A stretch of 64,000 nucleotides of DNA from Favolaschia claudopus (Eukaryota > Basidiomycota > Agaricomycetes > Agaricales > Mycenaceae). Shown here one piece after another: positions 43,318 through 56,200 of this stretch (position 1 is its first letter; every line of letters starts with the position of its first letter). The notes under the pieces were generated by a model, which ran no database searches, had not been told where the DNA came from, and was given only the letters and a program-made list of their open reading frames with translations. The stretch is from the NCBI GenBank assembly GCA_037176885.1, contig JAWWNJ010000191.1:302430-366429 (forward strand), given 5' to 3'. The position numbers were made by a program, and so were the translations under genes.

Positions 43318-46105
43318 TCAGCCGCCCCCAAAAGAATCGAGATTCGAAAACATAAATTCATTGATATCGAACGCTGCCGCTCCGTGCTCACTCAACGTAG
43401 AATGCGCAGACGCTTCGAAGTTCCCCAGCGTCGGTTGCATCTGTCCGAAGATGAAATCCGAATCCATTGGGTCCGGCCACCCAGACATGGCACCCAGTTG
43501 AGGTACCCACTGGAAAGACGAAGGGTCGACGCTGGCGTAAGAAGATGAAGTGTCGCCAGTGTGAAATGAGTTCCAGGAAGGGGCAGGTTCCGGTGACGAA
43601 CTGGACTCGCGTGGAGGTGCACCTATCGCAGCAAAAACCTCTCGAGCCTTTGTCGCCCCAAGTCGTCGTGTGATGACAGGCTTCAATTTATCGTCCAATA
43701 TGATCTGGAGGAGGTCTCCTGTGCGCGCAGCTGAGACCCATGATTCGCTCATCTCATACAGATATTTTCTGCAGGTCTGCACCTGCGTGAGCGCCGTGTG
43801 TAACACCCCATGAGCAACACGCGTGCTCCCCGTCGTCGCGTGCAGTGCACGCAACAGAAATACAGTGGCCGCGGTGAAAATCACCGCTCCCATCCTCCAT
43901 TCTGATAGACGCAGTGTGTACACTGTTGACCACGTTTCAACGAGCTCAAGAATATTTTCAGCCGCTCGGGTGCATAGCTGCAATGCTAGCAATCAGTTAA
44001 TGGACTTGACGAACATTTCCAGTGCTTACCTTGAGGTGGTCCACTTCCCTTTCTGATTGCTGCGATGGTAGGGCACGGCGATAGAGGAATGGTCGATGCA
44101 AAACAATAGAACACGACCAATACGAGAGATGTAACCTGAGCCGCTGTATGGTAGATCCGGTCCTATTGGCAAGGGTGATGTCCAGCTCTGGCGGAAGTCG
44201 GCTTTTCCAATCATTGAGTTCAAGGCTGAACTGCAAGTAAACGCCTGACAGGTTGAACTGCGGTCAAAGCACTCACTCAATTTTAGTGACTGATTCCGCG
44301 ATTTGTACAGACGTTGGCCGTGAGGAGGACCGTAGTAGATAGCTATCGGGAAAATCAATGGGAGTAGCTTGGAGGTTCGATAGTACGCACATCATTTGAG
44401 GGATTTTGCATGCTATTACACTGAGAGCAGCAGTCTTGGAAAAGATCAGAGTCATATAATTCGGTTGCGGAGGTATTTTTGCTGGGGAATGGAACCACGG
44501 CATCTGATCAAGGGCATTATCCACGAAAGGCATAGGAGTACTGCGTCGCGGAGGTCCGCCAACGTCTCTTCCCCAGTGGACAGCCCAAACGACGTCCTAT
44601 GATTCAACAGTTCAGACCGGTTTGGCCCGAGAATCATGAATCATACCCATTCAAATATTGTCCAATGAGTCTGAGTCCTCTGAACCATGTCGTCGTGCGA
44701 GATCGCTCCGGCTTTGACCCATTCCGTTGCATCCACATCTAGCCCCACTAAAGCAGGCGTAATGAGAATGTGATGAGGAGGGTTCAAAGAGAGTACATTC
44801 ACGTGTGAGGGAAAGCCTAATGCTCATACCTTGCAAGTCAAAAGATTATTAGTGAATTGTATCCAAGGGTGTTAACTACTTACCGAGATAGAGCTCGGCA
44901 GGTATCCGATCCCCAATATCAGTGTAGAACATGGCGATGAATGCCAGTGCATGGACCATACTGGCGTCGGGTTTCTTGAGGTCAAACCTTGCTTGGGCAA
45001 CACGGATAAAATTAAGGCGAGTCTTGGGATCCCTCAAATATGGATCGTCGGAGAACACCAAGGCACTCGCTAAAATAGCGTTATGCAGCATTGGAGAATA
45101 ATGCGGCGTCTTGGGAGGGTCCATCGTGATAGGACCGCTCAAGGCTCGGTACATATCTCTGAGGAAATGGAACGGCACTATGGGAAACGCGCATTGCGAT
45201 TTGAAAGCTGAATCCAGAACTCTGTTTGTATTAGTTCTTCATTGTGGTAGGGGTTAATTATAACATACTTATCGTGTTGGTTGCGATCCCAGATGATCAC
45301 GGGAGGTAAGTGTCTCGACCAATCAACATCGGGTTGAGGTTGATTCACGCCGTCGAGTTGCAGAATGTACGATGCCGTCGGGGGCTGAATCAGGTCAGTT
45401 TTCGAGATGTGACTCGGAGATTCAACCCTGAAAAAGGCGCCATGAAGAAGGGGATCGTCATTATGATCACCCAGCTACTTATCGAGGATGAGTTAAATGC
45501 CGCTTCTGAAGGGTAATGAGAATAACCTTGAGGCGGCTCGCTGGAACTGTTAATTCTCGAGTGATCTCTTCCTCTGAATCCAGGGAATCCGTATCGTTGG
45601 ACTCCCCTCCTTCGTCTGCGCTTTGGTCTTCCAAATGTTGCGGTCGAGAATGGAGATGAGATGAGACATCTTGGCAGGTGCATTTTGACAGCAGGCCTTC
45701 CAACACTCCAACGTAGGCTTGCAAGGATTCAGCCCGTTTTCGCAACGCTTCTAACGGGTTGATCAACGTCAAGCCTACGCATCTGAGATCTAAGGGAGGT
45801 TGACGCGCCGAAATGAGCCTCGGTTCGAAATTTGGTGGTTGTTGCTGTTTTCCCCCAGGAGCACTGGAGCGTTATGGTGCGACTGTGAGTACCCCTAAGC
45901 CCTATTCATAGTGTACACACCTCATTGTCTCTTCCAGAGGCTACGCACGAGCCGCAAACTGGTTTTGCACCATCGCATCTTGACTTCCTGACTCAGAGAC
46001 CATCGGTACTGGGAATTTTTCCCCGACGTATCTTTCATACCTTGCGCGACAAATTAAGCAGGCGCGAGGGGCACGAGTATTCGTAGTTCGAGCGCGCGAC
46101 GACAT
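43318..46105 (-). CDS. Zn2Cys6 transcription factor with fungal-specific regulatory domain, copy 2
   Basis: Paralog of copy 1 with the same exon plan and orientation. ATG 46105 gives MSSRARTTNTRAPRACLICRA; a 53-bp intron (45988-46040) splits the zinc cluster at the same point (CLICRAR/KSRCDGAKPVCGSC), and the sixth Cys follows in ECSWGKT. EALRKRAESLQAYVGVLEGLLSKC is the coiled coil. The regulatory domain has YYSPMLHNAILASALVFSDDPYL and ASMVHALAFIAMFYTDIG. The intron before the coiled coil has GC (TTCG|GCGCGT) where copy 1 has GT, so splicing there may be weaker. Otherwise no stop or frameshift was seen. The C-terminal tail has diverged from copy 1. Confidence 0.83.
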
Positions 46106-47021
46106 TCAGCCTGCCACCTCAATACAGTGGAGGGAAAATGCGGACGCCGATGGCAATCCTTCACTGTGTCCACACTCACTAGGCTTTGCGCGGACTCAAA
46201 AAAATCGTGGGGAGGAAGCAAGGTGACAGTTGAGGGAAGGAATCAAAGATGTCCAGCGAGGTGCTATTGCTAAGGGGAACAGTCGCTCGTACTCATACCA
46301 CTTGTACGTGTGCTGGACACTGTAATGGAGGAAAGCGCGAAGGCGCGAGACGTCACAGGCGGGCCGACCCTTGCCGACGTGTGTTCTCACTCAGCTTGCC
46401 TTACTCACAACCAACTTATGTACGTGGGGAAACGGCTTTCTTCGTACAATCCCAACCGGCTAAGCTAAGCTAAGGCTTAAATCGTCTCTAACCATCCTTC
46501 TCTTTCTCCTTCACACCACACCACACCACCTCGTCGTTTTTGTCTCTCCACGTAGGGTTTGCATCTGGACTGTATCTCTTGCTACAGGCTCCCACTCGTT
46601 TAGTAACATCGCGGACTGACTTGATTATCTATTGACCCCATTATACATCACTCACACTCGGACTAGTCTCGAGCAAATACTGTCGCGGGCGGTATGTACT
46701 CACAGTATCGTAAAGTTTGTGTTACTGGAAACTGTGGAATCTGGCTTGCCTGAATATCCTTGCGCTAGCAGATCTGCACATGAGAGACAAAGGCCCTGAT
46801 CCAAACCGTGTCTTTGTGGATAGGGTCCAATATAAATCTGCATCTCGTCGTCTACAAGCATTCAGATAGGAACATCGGCAATGGGGACAACCGTGCCATA
46901 GCTGGAACAGACGGTCAGACTATAGCGAATTCCGAGCACAAATGAAGTGAAACGAGTGGTCATATTCAAAGAAGTTGTGACTACATGCAAGTAGAGCCAA
47001 TGACCGACCGACGACGCTACG
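46106..47021. other. Intergenic region
   Basis: No supported gene. Holds a short CACAC-type microsatellite near 46514 and CTAAGCTAAGCTAAGG near 46464. Confidence 0.45.
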
Positions 47022-49001
47022 TTACATGTTCGCCTCGACTTCAAACCCCTTCAATTCGCCCTCCTTCTGCCACGCCCGGATCAACTCAGTGAATTTGACG
47101 ATACCCTCTCCCCAAAGCGCACCCCGTGCCACCTTCATCCTCTCCGCCGGACCCGCACTGTCGCCCGTCCCCTCCCTATTGAAATAACTCGGCGTGCACG
47201 CACTCATCGCAACGAACCAACCCGCCCTCTTCAACACCTCCATCACCCACTCGTCCTGTGCCTTCTTGCTCACCTCTATCGTCACCCCTTCTCCACGCCC
47301 GACGCGCTTCTCCGTCTCAGCGATTATATACGCAACATGACCCGCAAGAAGCACCAGCGTGAACGTAAAGTTCGGGGCAACCCCGGTCTGCGTGGTACCC
47401 GCGTAGAAGAGGTTGGGGAAACCGTGCGATGCGACACCGTGAAGAGAACCAGCGCCATCGCGGAGCCAGGTCTCCTCCAAGTCCATGCCATCCCGGCCGA
47501 CGATCTTCATACCTGCACGCTGCCCCGGGCTCCCGGCACCGCCTTCGACGTTCACAGAGTATCCTGTGCCGAGGACGAGTACGTCGAGCGGATACGAAGT
47601 TCCGTCGACTAGAAGGGCGTCTTCGCTTGCGCCACTAACGCCCTTACCGTCGGTGTCGACGAGCGTCACGTTCGAGAGGTTGAATGCAGGGAGGTAATCA
47701 TCATGGAACGTCGGCCGTTTGCACCACGCTGGGTACCAATGCTTCAGCTTTTCGGCGATGGCGGGATCCTTCACGACTTCGCTTGTGCGTGCGCGAATCC
47801 GCTCGGTACGCTCGAGATCCTCTGCGTGATGCCTCGCGACGTGTTCCGTGAATTGTTCTGGGGAAATGATGCCGGGACCACCAAGAATGGCGGTGTAGGA
47901 AGGGATGCGAGTTAGTTGGTCGTCGACAAGGTTCGGGCCATCAGGCGTATTGATGAGAATCGAGTTGAAGTTCTCGCTGCGAATGCGCTGCCAGCCTTTG
48001 GTGGAAGTAATCTTCTTCCATTCCTCTGAATCGGTTGGATGTTGGCCACGTATGTCGACACTAGCGGGTGTGCGCTGGAAGACGTAGAGGTGTTTCGCCC
48101 ACTTGGCCAACTGAGGGACAACCTGGACGGCGGTAGCACCTGTCCCGATGACCCCGACGCGCTTGTCTTTCAATTTCTCCATCGTCGGGTCAGTCTGACT
48201 CCCGCCAGTGATGTCGTAGTTCCAACGAGAAGTGTGGAAGTGCTCGCCCTTGAATTTATCGAATCCAGGCATGCGAGGAATTTGGGGGGAATTCAAACCG
48301 GCCGCCGCGACGAGCAGATACTGCGCCTTGACGTGGATATCCTTCCTCGCCTCTGCGGGACCCCTGTTCTCTATGAGGTGGACGTTCCACGTCTTGGCGA
48401 CGTCGTCCCACGCGGCCCTATGGCCCTGGGTCCTGAAGAGCACTTTATCGGCGAATCCCCAGTGATTAGCGATTCTCTCAGTGTGCTCCCGGATCTCGGA
48501 ACCATACGAGTATTTGTGCTTGGGCATGTAGCCAGTTTCCTCGAGTAGCGGCATGTAAATATAACTCTCGATGTCGCACATGAGCCCGGGATAGCGGTTC
48601 CAGTACCAGGTGCCTCCGAAGCCTCCTGCAGTGTCGATGATGCGAATGTCTGCAGCGTTGAAACCTGCTTCGATGAGGTGGACCGCAAAGAGTAATCCGC
48701 CGAAGCCAGCGCCGACAATGAGAAACTTGACTTCATCGCCGTCAGCGATGGTGGGTGTCGCGCGATTGAGGGCGGCGTGGTCGACCCAGGGGTCATTGTC
48801 GAGGTATTTGAATTGGGCGGAATCAGCAACTTTGAGGAATTGGTTGGGGCCTTCCGGACGGATGCGCTTGTTTCGTTCGTCGATGTACCTGTGACGAATA
48901 TGGTTATTCTAAATTCATAGTGGAAGGTTGTAATGGACCTACTTCTGTCTGAGAGATGCGTCGGCGACAGCTACGCCAGGGCCGATCTCCAAGACGGACA
49001 T
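47022..49001 (-). CDS. Flavin-dependent (Baeyer-Villiger type) monooxygenase
   Basis: Two exons (49001-48943, 48888-47022) with a 54-bp intron give 641 aa. An FAD Rossmann motif VGAGFGGLLFAVHL lies near residue 75. GGFGGTWYWNRYPGLMCDIES near residue 105 is typical of class B monooxygenases. FKGEHFHTSRWNYD near 230 matches the FxGxxxHxxxW fingerprint, with Asn in place of the usual Pro/Asp. A second, NADPH-binding Rossmann motif VIGTGATAVQVVP lies near 266, and VLGTGYSVN and FPNLFYAGTTQTG follow. It should insert one oxygen atom into a ketone or related substrate using NADPH and FAD; the substrate is unknown. Length agrees with the 4-hydroxyacetophenone monooxygenase-like group. It looks intact. 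Confidence 0.92.
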
Positions 49002-49782
49002 TGGAAGTATGTGTGAATGGTGAAAGAAAAAGATGTCTTGCTCGCAACGTTGGATAAATCCAGGGTAGATCGAAAAGACGCTGTAGTATATATGTATCGG
49101 CCCTGCAAACACGGCCTCATGCGCGGTTTATCTCATCGGGGAGAGCCAGGTGTAACCCTAGGGTCCGAGGGTAGGCGGTAAGACGGTTATGGCCAGTGTG
49201 AAAGCGCTGTGGTCGACTTTCCGGAAACGACACGCATCATTTGTACCACTACCAATCAGCTGGGCGCTGAAGATTTGAACCTCGTATTCGGAGACTCGGA
49301 GACAAGACGCATCAACGACTCGTCGTCTGAGCAGGCGGTACCAGCAGAGCGTAGAAGTCCGATACACCAGTACTAGTGTTGATATGAGGGTCGCAAGACG
49401 TGTCTTGCCCGTTGATCATGAAAGCAGAGGCGAGCGTACTGGAGCCGGGAAAAGTCGGGCAGAAATTTACCCATAGGCCCGTTCGCGAGGGACGGACAGT
49501 TTATCATTACCGGCTCTTGCGCAGTCGAATAAAATCTATTCAGCGCAGATGAACTACGCAGCAGGCACCTTCTTGATAGCAAATAGTAATCTTCGAGCAG
49601 TTGAGCGTGCCAGACCCTAGTTTTGCCATACTGTAAATCTGAAGCACTAAGCAGGCTGGCCGATCAGAGACTCTTGCCCAGTTTACCCCCGTCGTTCACG
49701 GGTTACCTATTCCTCGTGGCGACGCCAGCCTCAATTGTGGGAGACTGAAGACCAAGTTGAATTGGGCATCAACAATCAATGA
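49002..49782. other. Intergenic region
   Basis: No supported gene; two 69-codon minus frames without recognisable motifs. Confidence 0.4.
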
Positions 49783-49899
49783 ATGATGGGATTTGGCTGG
49801 TTGGCTACGGGTTGTTTGGACCCTCAAGAGCAATCTCACTGTATCGTGCTCGTCCCCCTCCCTATTCTTCCATTCGTCTCAGAAATATCTGTGAAAGCC

Positions 49900-50985
49900 A
49901 TGCTTGATCATATGGAGCTGGATCGCGCTTTCGTAGCGGTCAAAGACGGTCAAATTTGCGAACTGGAAGCCCAGATATCTGCGCTTCAATGCTCTATTTC
50001 GCTGCTCCAAGCAGCCAAAAAGCCGGCGAAGGAGCGTCTCGACTCGTACAAATATCCAATCTTGACACTACCGCCGGAGATCGTCGCGGAAATCTTCCTT
50101 CATTTCTTGCCGGCCTACCCAGAGCCCCCTCCCCTCGTTGGGCCGGATTCCCCCACTATTCTGACGGAGATCTGTCGTCAATGGCGGGAAATCGCCCTTT
50201 CCCTTCCCGCTCTTTGGAGCGCCATAGCCTTGACATCTACGGCGGAAGTGGTGGCCTCGTTGGCTCCTGTATGGTTGAACAGATCTGGCTGCTTGCCAGT
50301 CTCGATTTCAGCCATCAACAACGACGAATTATTCCCCGTTTTCTCGAGTCTAACTCCTCATTGCGATCGCTGGGAACATCTGCAAATATTACTCCAAAAT
50401 GCTAACAATATCGAAGCGTTGAACGTGCCGATGCCGCTTCTTCGCAGCCTGGATATATACGTCAGTAACGAAGCACCCTCCGTTCCCGTCAATTTGAACG
50501 CACAAGCTTTCCCCCTCCTGCGCACGGTCGTCCTCGACGACATTGGGTATCCAAGTGTTGCATTACCTTGGTCACAGTTGACTTCCCTCACGTTGCGGTG
50601 CATATATCCGCACGAATGCATGTCAGTCTTGCAGCAGGCCCTGCACCTCGAGCATTGCACACTTTTACTCTGGGAGTCGAGAGATGCGGAGAGTGGTTTC
50701 CCAACCCTCGTTCTATCGCGGCTCGAAGGCTTGGTTTTTGAGCGAGAAAGCCGCATTAGTGTGAAGTTTTTCGAAAGCCTTGTCACCCCTGCGCTTTGCC
50801 GATTGCAATTTCGTGAAGCCTTTCTTGGGGAATCTGAATCCGACTCGGGCCCCATTCAGTCGCTCAGAAGATTCATAACAAAATCTGGGTGCTTGCTTCA
50901 CGAGTTGCGGATTACCAGGGCTGATGTCTCTGAGGATGCATACCGCAAGGCGTTTCCTTCGATCCCTGATATAATCGTCGTCTAG
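49900..50985 (+). CDS. Coiled-coil F-box protein, copy 2
   Basis: 361 codons from the family ATG at 49900 (an in-frame ATG at 49783 is less likely). It has the same layout as copy 1: coiled coil (ELEAQISALQCSISLLQAAKK), F-box (YPILTLPPEIVAEIFLHFLPAYPEPPPLVG...WREIALSLPALWSAI), then leucine-rich segments and the conserved end KSGCLLHELRITRADVSEDAYRKAFPSI. No stops or frameshifts. Confidence 0.9.
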   Translation: MLDHMELDRAFVAVKDGQICELEAQISALQCSISLLQAAKKPAKERLDSYKYPILTLPPEIVAEIFLHFLPAYPEPPPLVGPDSPTILTEICRQWREIALSLPALWSAIALTSTAEVVASLAPVWLNRSGCLPVSISAINNDELFPVFSSLTPHCDRWEHLQILLQNANNIEALNVPMPLLRSLDIYVSNEAPSVPVNLNAQAFPLLRTVVLDDIGYPSVALPWSQLTSLTLRCIYPHECMSVLQQALHLEHCTLLLWESRDAESGFPTLVLSRLEGLVFERESRISVKFFESLVTPALCRLQFREAFLGESESDSGPIQSLRRFITKSGCLLHELRITRADVSEDAYRKAFPSIPDIIVV

Positions 50986-51224
50986 CTAACAGACTATGTA
51001 TCTCGAAAGACTTCCGTTTCTTGCAGCCTTGGATGCGAAGCACAATACTTGAGCAGCTATCCTCCCGAGTTGAGTCTCTCCGCTATCCATGATTTCGTGC
51101 ATTGTATACTTCAATGTTCCTGACCACAGATCCGCTTCTAGAAAACGTCCGTTTTCATTGACATCACCGTTTCTACTTCAGAATCACTCCTTATTTACTT
51201 TTCAGCCTAGTTCGAAGCCCCTTC

Positions 51225-51320
51225 ACCAGTTGTTGCAACTCCGAGGGTCTCTGTCTCTGAGGATGCATATATAAGTATTGCTGTCCCGGAGGCTGAGCGT
51301 TTCCCTCAATCCCGAACGTG
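51225..51320 (+). pseudogene. Remnant of a coiled-coil F-box gene 3' end
   Basis: TTGCAACTCCGAGGGTCTCTGTCTCTGAGGATGCATAT-type sequence, followed by GAGCGTTTCCCTCAATCCC, parallels the last exon of copies 1-4 (gagttgcgg...gtctctgaggatgcat...gcgtttcc), but the frame is broken and no upstream body remains. It lies between copies 2 and 3, so the array once held another member. Confidence 0.55.
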
Positions 51321-51724
51321 GGTCACTCATACGAACTTATAGTCGTTCGACTCGTGAATACGTGCATATCGCGCAATCCCAAAGCGCTAGCGTTTCCTGA
51401 AACCTCAATATCTTCTAATATAATTGTTGAATGTGAACGTCAGGCATAGAAAGTTTGCAGAAATGTGCACAATCGTCCTGCTTGGAGTGTCGACCCTCAA
51501 TCAGCCAACAATCGTATGCGGACTGCGGTGCGAGATTGTCAAGAATGTGGAGAATCCATAACGCGGTAACATGACAAAAGAGCGTGTGTCGTTGAGTGCT
51601 GAGGACAAGGTGCTTACGTGGTTGCTTCCTTGCTCTCACTCAGTGAGTCACTCAATAGTTTCGCTGTATCGCTCCACGCTTGATTTTCCCTGTGCCATCC
51701 CCTCAATCTCTCTATCCCAAAGCC

Positions 51725-52816
51725 ATGCTTGATTTCATGGAAGTGGACCGCGCCTTCATAGCGGAAAAAGATGCTCGAATTTCCGAACTCGAAGCTGAAA
51801 TATCGGCTCTTCAGCGCTCTATTGCACTGCTCGAGGAAGCCAAACAACCCGTGCAGGAACGTCTCGACTTGTACAAATACCCAGTCCTGACATTACCGCC
51901 CGAAATTGTCACGGAGGTCTTCCTTCATTTCTTGCCAACGACGTATCCAGAGGCTCCCCCCCTCGTTGGGCTGGATTCTCCCACTATTCTGGTGCACATC
52001 TGTCGTCAATGGCGGGAGATTGCTCTTTCCATCTCCGCACTTTGGAGGGCCGTCGCTGTGGCCCTTCATCGCGGGAAAGCTAGTTTAGCATGGGTGGCCT
52101 GGTTGGCTCCAACATGGCTGGAAAGATCTGGCTGTTTGCCAGTCTCTATTACAGCAAGTGACGCCGATGACTTGTTCCCCATTTTCTCGAGTCTAATCCC
52201 TCACTGCCATCGCTGGGAGCATCTCAAATTAACCCTCGAAAGCACCGACAATATCGACGCCTTGAACGTACCTATGCCGCTACTCTGCGGCCTGGATATA
52301 TACCTCAGCAACGAGGGTCGTTCCGTCCCTCTCAATCTGGAAACTCTTCCCCTCTTGCGCACGGTCATCCTTGACGATTTTGGGTCCCCCAGTGTCATAC
52401 TCCCTTGGTCGCAGCTGACATCCCTCACGTTGAGGTCGCTCTACCCGAGTCATTGCATGACGATACTGTGCCAAACAGAACAGCTCGAATATTGCGCACT
52501 TTCCTTCTGGGATGAGGATGACCCACAGAAGGATTTCGCGGACCTCGTATTACCGCATCTAGAAACTTTGGTCTTCGAGCGAGAGAGCCGCATTAGCGTG
52601 CAGTTTTTCCACAGCCTCGTTGCTCCTGCCCTCCTCCGCTTACAATTCCGTGAAAGATTCCTCGGTGAACTTGAATCCGACCGCACTGCGTCGCTCAAAT
52701 CATTTATAACGAAATCTGGGTGCAAGTTGCAAGAGCTGCAAATCACCAGAGCCTCTTCGCTTTCTGAAGCCACCTGTCGCGAGGTGTTTCCCTCGATCGC
52801 AGACATAATCATATAG
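51725..52816 (+). CDS. Coiled-coil F-box protein, copy 3
   Basis: 363 codons from ATG 51725 (MLDFMEVDRAFIAEKDARI). Coiled coil EKDARISELEAEISALQRSIALLEEA, F-box YPVLTLPPEIVTEVFLHFLP...WREIALSISALWRAV, then the LRR-like half ending KSGCKLQELQITRASSLSEATCREVFPSI. Relative to the others it carries a small insertion after the F-box (ALHRGKASLAW, about residue 117) and one extra residue in LPTTYPEA. Frame intact. Confidence 0.9.
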   Translation: MLDFMEVDRAFIAEKDARISELEAEISALQRSIALLEEAKQPVQERLDLYKYPVLTLPPEIVTEVFLHFLPTTYPEAPPLVGLDSPTILVHICRQWREIALSISALWRAVAVALHRGKASLAWVAWLAPTWLERSGCLPVSITASDADDLFPIFSSLIPHCHRWEHLKLTLESTDNIDALNVPMPLLCGLDIYLSNEGRSVPLNLETLPLLRTVILDDFGSPSVILPWSQLTSLTLRSLYPSHCMTILCQTEQLEYCALSFWDEDDPQKDFADLVLPHLETLVFERESRISVQFFHSLVAPALLRLQFRERFLGELESDRTASLKSFITKSGCKLQELQITRASSLSEATCREVFPSIADIII

Positions 52817-53253
52817 TATCATGTTTGTCGGATGTAAACCTGTCTGGTATCGAGCATGGGAAAGACGAGATGAACCTGCCACCTCTCGCAGGTTGGATGT
52901 ATACTGGGGCATGTCGACCTTTTTAGCAAACTGTGTGGCCAATTGCAATGAGGCCGACACTCACGAATACCATCCAGCCAAATTCTCTACCAGCTCTACT
53001 TGTTGGGTGTATAATAATTTTTCACTACAGGTGCATGTATACACTGTCTAGGTAATTATGCTCGAACATTATACAAGTCGCACAGACGAAAAGCGATACA
53101 ACAGTGTTCCCGCCGCGATGTCAAATAAGTTATGCCGAGCATGAAACGAAAAAGAAAGAAGAAAAAGGAGAGAGATACATAGAGTTTAAAAGATCGTGAT
53201 GTTGTCGTTGCAGCAAAGAGAGAAATATGTCGTACAGATAGACGTCTCCGGGG

Positions 53254-56200
53254 TTATTGCGTAGCAGGGGTACCAGCGGGTGATTTGTGAAGCAGGGAAC
53301 CAGGAGCGAAGACATCGTTGCGGTCCGGTGCGTTGAGAAGCGGGGAAACCGTGACGAGCGCTTGCTGCCCGGGTGGTCGCGGAGACGGAGCAGCAATTTT
53401 GCGGGTGGGGGCGCGGGAAAGACCGGGAACGGCGCTCGATGCAGCGTTACCGGCAGGCGATTTAGGGTTGAAAAGAACGTTGCGCTCTTGGTATAGCACA
53501 TAGGACTGCGGACCGTTAGGGCACAATGCGAAGATACAAAATATAGACCACGTACGCGAGCCAGGAGAATTCTCTCCATCCACTTCTCTCCTTCTGACTG
53601 GTTGCAAGCAAAGATGTGTAGATAGTCGGCGGTATTTTCAAAGAACGACAGATTGTCGGTGGATTTGACGGCAAAGACGAATGGTTTGGGGGCTTTGTGC
53701 AGGCGAGTAACAGTGTATGCGTCAAAGTTTGAAAGAGAACACAAGAAGACCTCGTCCTTGTTCTGCGGGGATCGTTAAGACACTAACCTCGAACAAGAAT
53801 GATCGATATCTTACACTCTCCCGTTTCGACAAAAATAAACTGTGTTCGCGCAGCCTCAGGTATCGCTTCGTCCATTTTCCGCGTTTCATCTCCCAATCAA
53901 CAAAACCAGAATACACCGGCGCGCTGGATGGGATGTTCTATATATTCAAAAACGTATTAGTCTCCGTGCACACCGAACTCGAGATCTCAACGCACGGAAC
54001 GGCTAAGAGTGGGAGCGAGTGGCGTCAACTTGATGATAAACGTGTTGACCATCTTGTCCATGTTCCACGACGCCTGCACGTCCGCGAGCAGCTCAAAGCT
54101 CCGTATAGGACGCTCTGAATCACACCGTTAAGCAAACTCGTTACCAGTTAAAAACGGAAAGGATACTCACCCATCCCAAAGTCCTGGCACACCTCCCACA
54201 CCATCCACCCACCGCTACCAACCCAGCCCTTCAGACTCCCCTGTTCATCAACCATCGTCAGCACATGCTTCGCGCTCGTCGTCGGAGTAATGTCGATCAT
54301 ATTGAAGCGTTGCATATCGCCAATGAACACCCGTGTCAGCGTTCCAGCCGATTTGGACGACACATGCTTGTGGGCCTGCGAGGGTGCCTCGCCAGAGGTA
54401 CGCGGGGGTATGGAGAACGTCTCGCCTGAAGGTCGCGCTTTGGTGAGTTTGTGGCTGGGCGCAGCAGCAGAGGGCAGAGGCGACGGAGGTGGTTCAGAAA
54501 GGAACGCAGGCATCGTAAGTCCACGCTCCCTCGGCGCACGCTGAGCATCTTGCATGCGCGAGTCTTCCGCGGGACGGCGCGTCGTAGCACTGCGGCGCAC
54601 AGGAGCCGAAAGAGAAGTTACCGGTAAATCTTCAGCAGCATGATGCCTCGACTCCTCCGCAGGCCGACGAGTTGTCGCGCTTCTCCGCACCATCCCCTCC
54701 TTCGAATCCTTCGGAAGCACATCCTCCCCTTGGCTCAAATACGCCGACTCGTCCGCAGCCCTCCGCCTCGTCGTACTTCTCCTCACCGGAGCCCCCGCGT
54801 CCTGCGGTAACGGAACATTAGAACTCTCAACCCCACCCGCCGTCGTCGGCCGATGAAACGACCGCATAGGCCGAAGCCCCCTCCCCGCACTCTCCGCAGG
54901 CGGCGACGCACTCGCACTAACCAACCTCGGCGACTTCATCGGCATCGGCATCGGCACCGGCGACGACCCCCCAGCAGCCGTATTAATCGTCAACGTCCGC
55001 TGCCAAGTCTGCTGCTGCATACTCTGCAACTTCTTCGTCAGGTCATCCACCGCCGCGCTCTGCGTCGGACCGTTCCCAGGCAGTGTCTGCGTTCTCTGCC
55101 GCGCCGCCCGCGCCATCGCCGCCTCCGCCTGCCGAGCCGCCTCGCGCGAACTGCTTTCCGCAACGGCATGAGACGCATCCCCCGCGCCTGCAGGCCGCAA
55201 CGTCGTTTGCCGACTCCGAGTGTCCTCCCCAGCAGCCCGCCTCGCTGCACGTTCCCGCCGCCGTCGATCCCGCTCTTCGCGAACCTTGCGCCGGATGGTC
55301 TTCTGCGCAGTCAACGCCGAAGGTATACGCTGTGCAAGCGGAATATCGTCGTCCGAGCCATCGCCTGCATTGTTCGCCGGCGCGTTGTGGGCGCCATTGT
55401 TATTGCCAGTACTGGGTTCGCCATAATCGTCCTCGCTCTCTTCGTCCTCAGAATCCGACTCGGATTCGGAGTCCGACGGCGTCGAAAACGACGAGGCTCG
55501 GGGATCTCGACCGTGCCGGTCATCACCATCGTCCCCACCACCACCACCTGCCCAACCACCACCACCGCCATAGCCACCCCCATACCCCTCATCCCCACCA
55601 CCCCGCCCCGTCGACCTTGCCCGGCTCCCACTCCCACTCCCACTCCCTCCTCCTCCTCCACCACCACTCCGAGCATACCCCCTCCCCCCCGTTCCCTCCC
55701 ACCCACTCGAATCCCCCACCTCCCCCTCCCAATACCCTTCATCCCTCACCACCCCCGCCACCGCCACCGCCCCACCCCTCACCCTCATAGCACTCGCCCT
55801 AATCGTTCCCGCGCTCGTCCCCTCCCCCCCACCCCCCTCCTCCTGCCTAACCGGAAACACAAACGCCCTCCCCCGCGTCGGATCCCCCGCAAACGCCACA
55901 ACCTGCCCCTCGCTCAACCCGCGCATCGACGCCTTGTCGTCCCCATCCATCTCCCCGTCCATAGCAGCAACCAGCTCGTCGTCCGAATACGCCGCCGTCG
56001 ACGAAAACGCGGTACTGCCGAATCCCAATCCCATAGGCGTCAACGGCGGTGGCACCGGCGCATCCGGGAGCGTCGAATGCCCATTATACACATCACTATG
56101 CCCGTTCTCATAATACACCCCGCCGTCGGAATCCGACCCGTCATATTCGTATTCCGAAGCGCTGGCACTGGCACTCGAGTTGGTCGTCCCGCGCCGCCGC

